A DNA stretch of 64,000 bases, taken from the NCBI GenBank assembly GCA_902492895.1, contig CABUNG010000006.1:40218-104217 (forward strand). The letters run 5' to 3'. Shown here one piece after another: positions 60,109 through 64,000 of this stretch (within the stretch, counting starts at the first letter, position 1; every line of letters begins with the position of its first letter). The notes below the pieces were generated by a model. The model had not been told where the DNA came from and made no database searches. It saw nothing but the letters and a program-made list of their open reading frames with translations. This stretch comes from an uncultured Oscillospiraceae bacterium. GTDB lineage: Bacteria; Bacillota; Clostridia; Oscillospirales; Acutalibacteraceae. The position numbers and the translations under genes were made by a program.

Positions 60109-60168
60109 ACAGAATTTATCCATCCCCGGTTCGACCGGGAGATTATTCTCGCCATTCCGGGGGCATAA

Positions 60169-60202
60169 AAAGGGCCGCGAAACGAATGTTTCGCGGCCCT
60201 TT
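60169..60202. terminator. Bidirectional terminator
   Basis: AAAGGGCCGCGAAAC and GTTTCGCGGCCCTTT form a perfect 15-bp stem with GAAT loop between ispE and the convergent methyltransferase gene. Confidence 0.85.
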
Positions 60203-60224
60203 CTCAACCATTTAGGCCTGGATT

Positions 60225-60953
60225 TTAAGGTTTTCGGACATACAGGCTGGCCGAATAGGGATTTCCCATATTGAAATCCATCTCGATAAAACCCTCGACG
60301 ACAAAGCCAGCAGCCTGCAATTCCCGGCAGTATCCCGCTTGGGTCCTAGCCCTGGCCGGCACGAGCGGAAGCCGAACCTCGATGTCCCGGTCTCCGCTTT
60401 TGGCGCTGCGCAGGCCGGGCGTTTCATAGTCCGCCCCGCTGATCTCTTTCCATTGTTCGAATGTCTCGACGGCGCCGTCGAAGGCGTCTTTTCGATATAA
60501 TTGACGAAAAAACAGCATGGGGGCGCCGGGTTTGAGTGCCTGGAAGGCATTTTTCAGGTACGACTGACGGTCCCGGTCGGTCACCAGCATGTGGAATCCC
60601 ATGCAGTCCAGCGCCGCGTCGTACGCTTCGCCGGGCAACTCCCTCACCATGTCCAGCCGGCGAACGCGGGCGTTCGGAAAGGCTGCACAGGCGGCGGAGG
60701 CTTTTTCGACGGCCGAGGGCGCGATATCCACCCCGTCATACCGGCAACCCAGTTTTGACAGGAGGACGCCGCACGCGCCTTCTCCGCAGGCGAATTCGAG
60801 GATGTTTTTACCGGACAGACGGTTGTCCGCCACCCACGCTTCCAGCGTCGTCCTGAGCGTCTCGTCGTCTGGTGAATGCCCCCAGCGGTCCGCGCCTGCA
60901 GCGAACACCTTGCGATAACGGGATTCATAGGCCAGATAGTAAGGACCGTTCAT
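60225..60953 (-). CDS. SAM-dependent methyltransferase
   Basis: This 242-residue protein is a class I SAM-dependent methyltransferase. Motif I is ILEFACGEGACGVLLS, followed by the acidic residue in YDGVDIAP and the region MVRELPGEAYDAALDCMG. AAGGAGG supports the ATG at 60953. It stands alone between a terminator and the divergent spoIIR gene. The acceptor (small molecule or other) cannot be told. Confidence 0.88.
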   Translation of the reverse strand: MNGPYYLAYESRYRKVFAAGADRWGHSPDDETLRTTLEAWVADNRLSGKNILEFACGEGACGVLLSKLGCRYDGVDIAPSAVEKASAACAAFPNARVRRLDMVRELPGEAYDAALDCMGFHMLVTDRDRQSYLKNAFQALKPGAPMLFFRQLYRKDAFDGAVETFEQWKEISGADYETPGLRSAKSGDRDIEVRLPLVPARARTQAGYCRELQAAGFVVEGFIEMDFNMGNPYSASLYVRKP

Positions 60954-61078
60954 CCGCTTTTCCTCCTTTATCGGGTTCGGCCGTTGCAGACTGTATTCTA
61001 TCACGATCACCGGTTTCTGTCATCCCGTTTGCTCAATATTGTACGCGAATCGTAAATGGAAAAATTTTACTCCGGTTT

Positions 61079-61106
61079 GTATAAGCCGGTCCCGCCCGTC
61101 CATACT
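61079..61106 (+). promoter_or_regulatory. Sigma-F-like promoter of spoIIR
   Basis: GTATA (61079-61083) and GTCCATACT (61098-61106) match the sigma-F pattern GTATA-N(14-15)-GGNNANANT in all but one fixed -10 base. spoIIR is a known SigF target. Confidence 0.6.
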
Positions 61107-61150
61107 CAGGATATCGAACCGATGCGAACTTGAGAAAGGCGGGATTTTAC

Positions 61151-61813
61151 ATGCAGAAATGGAGCAAAGCGGTGGCGCTTGGGCTGGTGCTGACGCTGAT
61201 TCTGTCGCTGTGCGGCTTTACATGGGGCTTTGCGAAGAACTGCGATGAAATCCGCCAAAAGGTGGTGCGGCTGCACGTGCTCGCCAACTCCGACTCCGAG
61301 GAGGACCAGGCGCTCAAGCTCAAGGTGCGGGATACCGTCACCGAGACGGCTGCCGGACTTTTCGACACGGCCGGGGACGCGGGCGAGGCGCTCGAGGTGG
61401 CCCGCGAACAGCTTCCGGCCATTCTTGCGGCGGCGCAGCAGCGTGTCTTCGACGAGGGTTACGACTATCCCGTCGGCGCCGAACTGACCCGGATGTATTT
61501 CACCACCCGCACCTATGACGCGGGCACCCTCCCGGCCGGGATGTACGATGCCGTGCGGATCACCATCGGCGAGGGCGCCGGGAAAAACTGGTGGTGCGTG
61601 GTGTTCCCGCCCATCTGCGTACCGGCTGCCGCCGAACACAAGGAATTGTCGGACGTGCTGGATGAGGAACAGGTGGATATCGTCACCCAGCCGCAGAAAT
61701 ACGAAGTCAAATTTAAAATTGTGGAGTTGTGGGAAGGGCTGACCCATCAGCTCGGCGAATGGTTTGGCGGCGGCTCCGCCTCCTCCGAATCCGCTTCCTC
61801 CGCCGAGGAATAA
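61151..61813 (+). CDS. spoIIR: Stage II sporulation protein R
   Basis: This 220-residue exported protein signals from forespore to mother cell and triggers SpoIIGA to process pro-SigE. A membrane/signal segment (about residues 8-26) is followed by the conserved VRLHVLANSDSEEDQALKLKVRD. The GKNWWCVVFPPIC segment is typical. The C-terminal tail is Ser/Ala-rich and acidic. AAAGGCGGG supports the ATG at 61151. It is probably transcribed by SigF. Confidence 0.94.
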   Translation: MQKWSKAVALGLVLTLILSLCGFTWGFAKNCDEIRQKVVRLHVLANSDSEEDQALKLKVRDTVTETAAGLFDTAGDAGEALEVAREQLPAILAAAQQRVFDEGYDYPVGAELTRMYFTTRTYDAGTLPAGMYDAVRITIGEGAGKNWWCVVFPPICVPAAAEHKELSDVLDEEQVDIVTQPQKYEVKFKIVELWEGLTHQLGEWFGGGSASSESASSAEE

Positions 61814-61814
61814 G

Positions 61815-61853
61815 ACAAAGGACCGGGACACCGTTTGTGTCCCGGTCCTTTGT
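61815..61853. terminator. Bidirectional terminator
   Basis: ACAAAGGACCGGGACAC and GTGTCCCGGTCCTTTGT form a perfect 17-bp stem between converging genes, followed by T residues. Confidence 0.88.
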
Positions 61854-61884
61854 TTTTAAGCCGGCTGTCCTATCCCGTTCCGGT

Positions 61885-63828
61885 TTAGGACAGGCCCGCG
61901 ATTTTCGTTGGCTTGAGGGTGACGAGCAGATAGGTATCGAACGCCTCGCTCGCAGCCGTCACCATCCCCTTCTCATCCCGGCTCCACTCGATCTTCACGT
62001 CCTTATCCGCTCCATAAGGGCACTCCGCCCGGACATACCCGATCTCATACCCCTCTGGTGGGGTAAAGGTGAAGGACACGCCGGTATTCTCCTTACCGGC
62101 CGGATCTCCCCGGCGGATGATATGCAGATACAGGTCGGAACCGTTCTGCCGCACGGTCGCAGACAGATCCTCCATCGGCGACGTAAACCGGAACTGGGTG
62201 TAAGCACCCGCGTCGGAGAGCGCCTTGGTATAGGGCTCGGGCAGGGTCAGATACTCTTCACTGACCGCTCCGGTGAAACTCTCGATATAGGAGACCTTCG
62301 CATCGGGTATATCGCTGACCAGCTCCTTGATAAACGCACCCGCCTTGCCGCCCGAGACGATCAGCCGCCCGCCCCGGCCGGCAAACGCGCGGATCGGCTC
62401 TTTCCAGGTCTCCTCGACGAAATAGGCGTACTCCGGCACCACCAGCACGTCGTACTGATCCAGCCGCGCCATCGCGCCCTCCCGCTCGAGCGCCACGAAA
62501 TCCGACGGCACGCCGGCCTTCACCAAGGCCGCAGCCGCCTGTCGGGAGAGGTTGTCGCCAAACTCGTAATACCCTTTGTCGACGTTCGGATAGGCCATAC
62601 TGAACAGGCTGCTTTCCCAGGAATACAGCACGCCGGTTTTGGCGATGGAATGGGAGCCTGCATAGACCAGCCGGCGTGCGCTGACGAAATCAAAGAATCC
62701 GGCGGCGGTGTTGTCCGCATTGGGCTGGTGCATCAGTCCCCCGGTCACGGCGTAGAATTCCGCAAGATTGACTTTATACCGATACGTCGGATTATACTGA
62801 CTCTCCGCGTTGTAATACGCGTAGAGCTGCTCCGCCCCGAGCGCCTCCGCGAGCTGCGGCATATAGAGAGCCGACTCGTTGCCGGTATCCAGGCCCCAGA
62901 ACTCGGTGGTGGGCGGTGTCAGAGCCCCGAGCAGAAGCTGATAAGGGGCGTCGAAGCTGTTCAGATTGTGATTCTGCAGCACGGTGAACGCCGGGTTCAA
63001 GGCCTGCGCCTTGGCGGAGGTCTCTTTCATAAAGCTCGCGAAGGACTCCATCCGGAATTTGTAATAGGCGATGGAAACCGGGTCCGGGAACTCGAACATG
63101 GCGGGCATGGGCTTGCTCTCGCCCAGCTTTTCCTGGCTGTACGCCTTCCAAAGCGATTCACATTCGCTGCAATGGCAGAAATAGCCGCCCGCCATATAGG
63201 GATAGTAATCGTACATCAGGCAGGAAAAGCCGGCCTTCGCCGTCAAGGCGTTGATATCGGCCAGCAGGGCGCGCCATTTCGGCTTGTTGATGCAGGCGAC
63301 GTAACAGCCCTTCGGATCCCACGCCGTGGTGAAAGCGTAACTGCCGTCGGCCTTCTTGACCGCAAGATCCTCCAGGGTATACCCGTAGGCCTCTTTCATG
63401 AGCGCGTCGTCGAATTGGACGGTGTCGGTATAACCCATGACCTGAATGCCCAACTCGTCGCTCAGGGCGATGTCGTCGGCGGCGTGGTCCATGGTGCGCT
63501 GGTACATCTCCTCCGTCGGCAGCCAGAATCCCGCGAGCGTTTTGCCGTCGGCGTCCATCGGACGGTAATAGACCGATACCAGGTTCACCTTGGCCTCGGC
63601 CAGGGTTTTCGCATCCCAGAGGCTGTTGGTGCCGTCCTCCCGCTGCGGGCCGCCCGACCACTGCAGGGCGGGAAGCACGAGCTCCTTCTCCGTGTAAGGG
63701 ATCAAAAGGGCGGGCTCGGTATTCGGATCGGGCGGGGCGGACGAGGATGCCGGCGCCGGTTTGTCCGCGCAGGCGGTGCACAGCGCCAAGGCCGCGGCGA
63801 CGGCGGCAACAGACAGACGTTTTTTCAT
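61885..63828 (-). CDS. Large lipoprotein with glycoside-hydrolase-like domains
   Basis: This 647-residue protein is lipid-anchored at the Cys in the signal peptide end ALCTAC. A TIM-barrel-like part starts around residue 55 with TNSLWDAKTLAEAKVNLVSVYYRP. It includes GYFCHCSECESLWK, a Cys cluster I associate with a family of hypothetical glycosyl hydrolases. A later part, YDVLVVPEYAYFVEETWKEPI followed by FAGRGGRLIVSGG, resembles the trimerisation (GATase-like) domain of GH42 beta-galactosidases. The substrate is unknown; no sugar transporter is adjacent. AAGGAGG supports the ATG at 63828. Confidence 0.75.
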   Translation of the reverse strand: MKKRLSVAAVAAALALCTACADKPAPASSSAPPDPNTEPALLIPYTEKELVLPALQWSGGPQREDGTNSLWDAKTLAEAKVNLVSVYYRPMDADGKTLAGFWLPTEEMYQRTMDHAADDIALSDELGIQVMGYTDTVQFDDALMKEAYGYTLEDLAVKKADGSYAFTTAWDPKGCYVACINKPKWRALLADINALTAKAGFSCLMYDYYPYMAGGYFCHCSECESLWKAYSQEKLGESKPMPAMFEFPDPVSIAYYKFRMESFASFMKETSAKAQALNPAFTVLQNHNLNSFDAPYQLLLGALTPPTTEFWGLDTGNESALYMPQLAEALGAEQLYAYYNAESQYNPTYRYKVNLAEFYAVTGGLMHQPNADNTAAGFFDFVSARRLVYAGSHSIAKTGVLYSWESSLFSMAYPNVDKGYYEFGDNLSRQAAAALVKAGVPSDFVALEREGAMARLDQYDVLVVPEYAYFVEETWKEPIRAFAGRGGRLIVSGGKAGAFIKELVSDIPDAKVSYIESFTGAVSEEYLTLPEPYTKALSDAGAYTQFRFTSPMEDLSATVRQNGSDLYLHIIRRGDPAGKENTGVSFTFTPPEGYEIGYVRAECPYGADKDVKIEWSRDEKGMVTAASEAFDTYLLVTLKPTKIAGLS

Positions 63829-64000
63829 TTGCAAGCCTCCTTGTTCGTCGGGGTGGATTTGGTATGGGTATAGATTTATGACTAGCCATCCCTTGGGGCC
63901 TCGGGCCCCTTCCTGTATGGCCGTTCGTTCGGGTGTCCGCGCTCCTGCCGGTTTCCCTCAAAAGGAAACCGGCCGGTAATTTGGGGTTCCAAGGGGACAT
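63829..64000 (-). other. Leader of the lipoprotein gene, window end
   Basis: The last 170 bases hold no gene I can support. A hairpin CCGGTTTCC with GGAAACCGG (63948-63972) lies in it. A promoter could not be assigned. Confidence 0.4.

Noticed and set aside
63158..64000. Minus-strand frame of 280 codons at the window end
   Set aside because: It overlaps the lipoprotein gene in another frame and shows only shadow composition.

Overview
The window looks like chromosomal DNA of a GC-rich, endospore-forming anaerobe of the class Clostridia, probably related to the Oscillospiraceae. The reasons are early sporulation genes (spoIIAA-spoIIAB-sigF, spoIIP, spoIIR, gpr), a Cys T-box leader, a rubrerythrin, a clostridial-type thioredoxin reductase, Firmicute-type promoters and many strong intrinsic terminators. 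Almost all of it is core chromosome. I see no insertion sequence, integrase, CRISPR array, tRNA or rRNA.

Region by region. (1) 1-3.1 kb: a phage-tail-like gene divergent from a self-cleaving S24-type repressor, with palindromic operators between them. (2) 3.1-6.8 kb: a LuxE/LuxC-like pair without luciferase, a small acidic protein, a candidate structured small RNA, and a ribbon-helix-helix protein divergent from a small helical protein. (3) 6.9-15 kb: a DUF1015 protein, an ABC exporter pair, a degenerate NlpC/P60 lipoprotein, and gpr-spoIIP divergent from rpsT. (4) 15-20 kb: a pentapeptide-repeat protein, a MazG-like protein, and prs-nadB-nadC. (5) 20.1-24 kb: four exact 87-bp tandem repeats, then an ECF sigma factor, a membrane protein likely to be its anti-sigma factor, and a C39-like lipoprotein. 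(6) 24-30 kb: GNAT, AAC(3)-like, PPK2, flavodoxin, HflX, rubrerythrin plus a 56-residue protein, and a QueG-like protein. (7) 30-35 kb: a three-gene flavoprotein module (GlpA-like, FAD oxidoreductase, DUF1667) behind an attenuator-like leader, and an MFS transporter. (8) 34.6-38.5 kb: copZ-copA-trxB-trxA.

(9) 38.5-46.5 kb: recA-recX-rimO-pgsA, then a Cys T-box controlling cysE-cysS, plus a Nudix and a membrane protein. (10) 46.6-51.4 kb: a GH25-like surface protein, the spoIIA operon, folC, and a small accessory island with a second ribbon-helix-helix protein. (11) 51.4-57.5 kb: an ACT-domain/UPF0210 pair, a transglutaminase-like lipoprotein, a PHP phosphoesterase and a cytosolic sialidase-like protein. 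(12) 57.5-64 kb: an Lrp-like regulator with an aminotransferase and ispE, a methyltransferase, spoIIR with a sigma-F-like promoter, and a large glycosidase-like lipoprotein.

Several groups make sense as units. Prs makes the PRPP that NadC uses, NadB makes its precursor, and NadA is missing locally. Cys-tRNA charging is sensed ahead of the genes that make and use cysteine. CopZ/CopA export copper beside a thiol-redox pair. SpoIIAA/AB/SigF, SpoIIR, SpoIIP and GPR cover early forespore signalling, engulfment and germination. All function calls come from reading the sequence. No database search was run.
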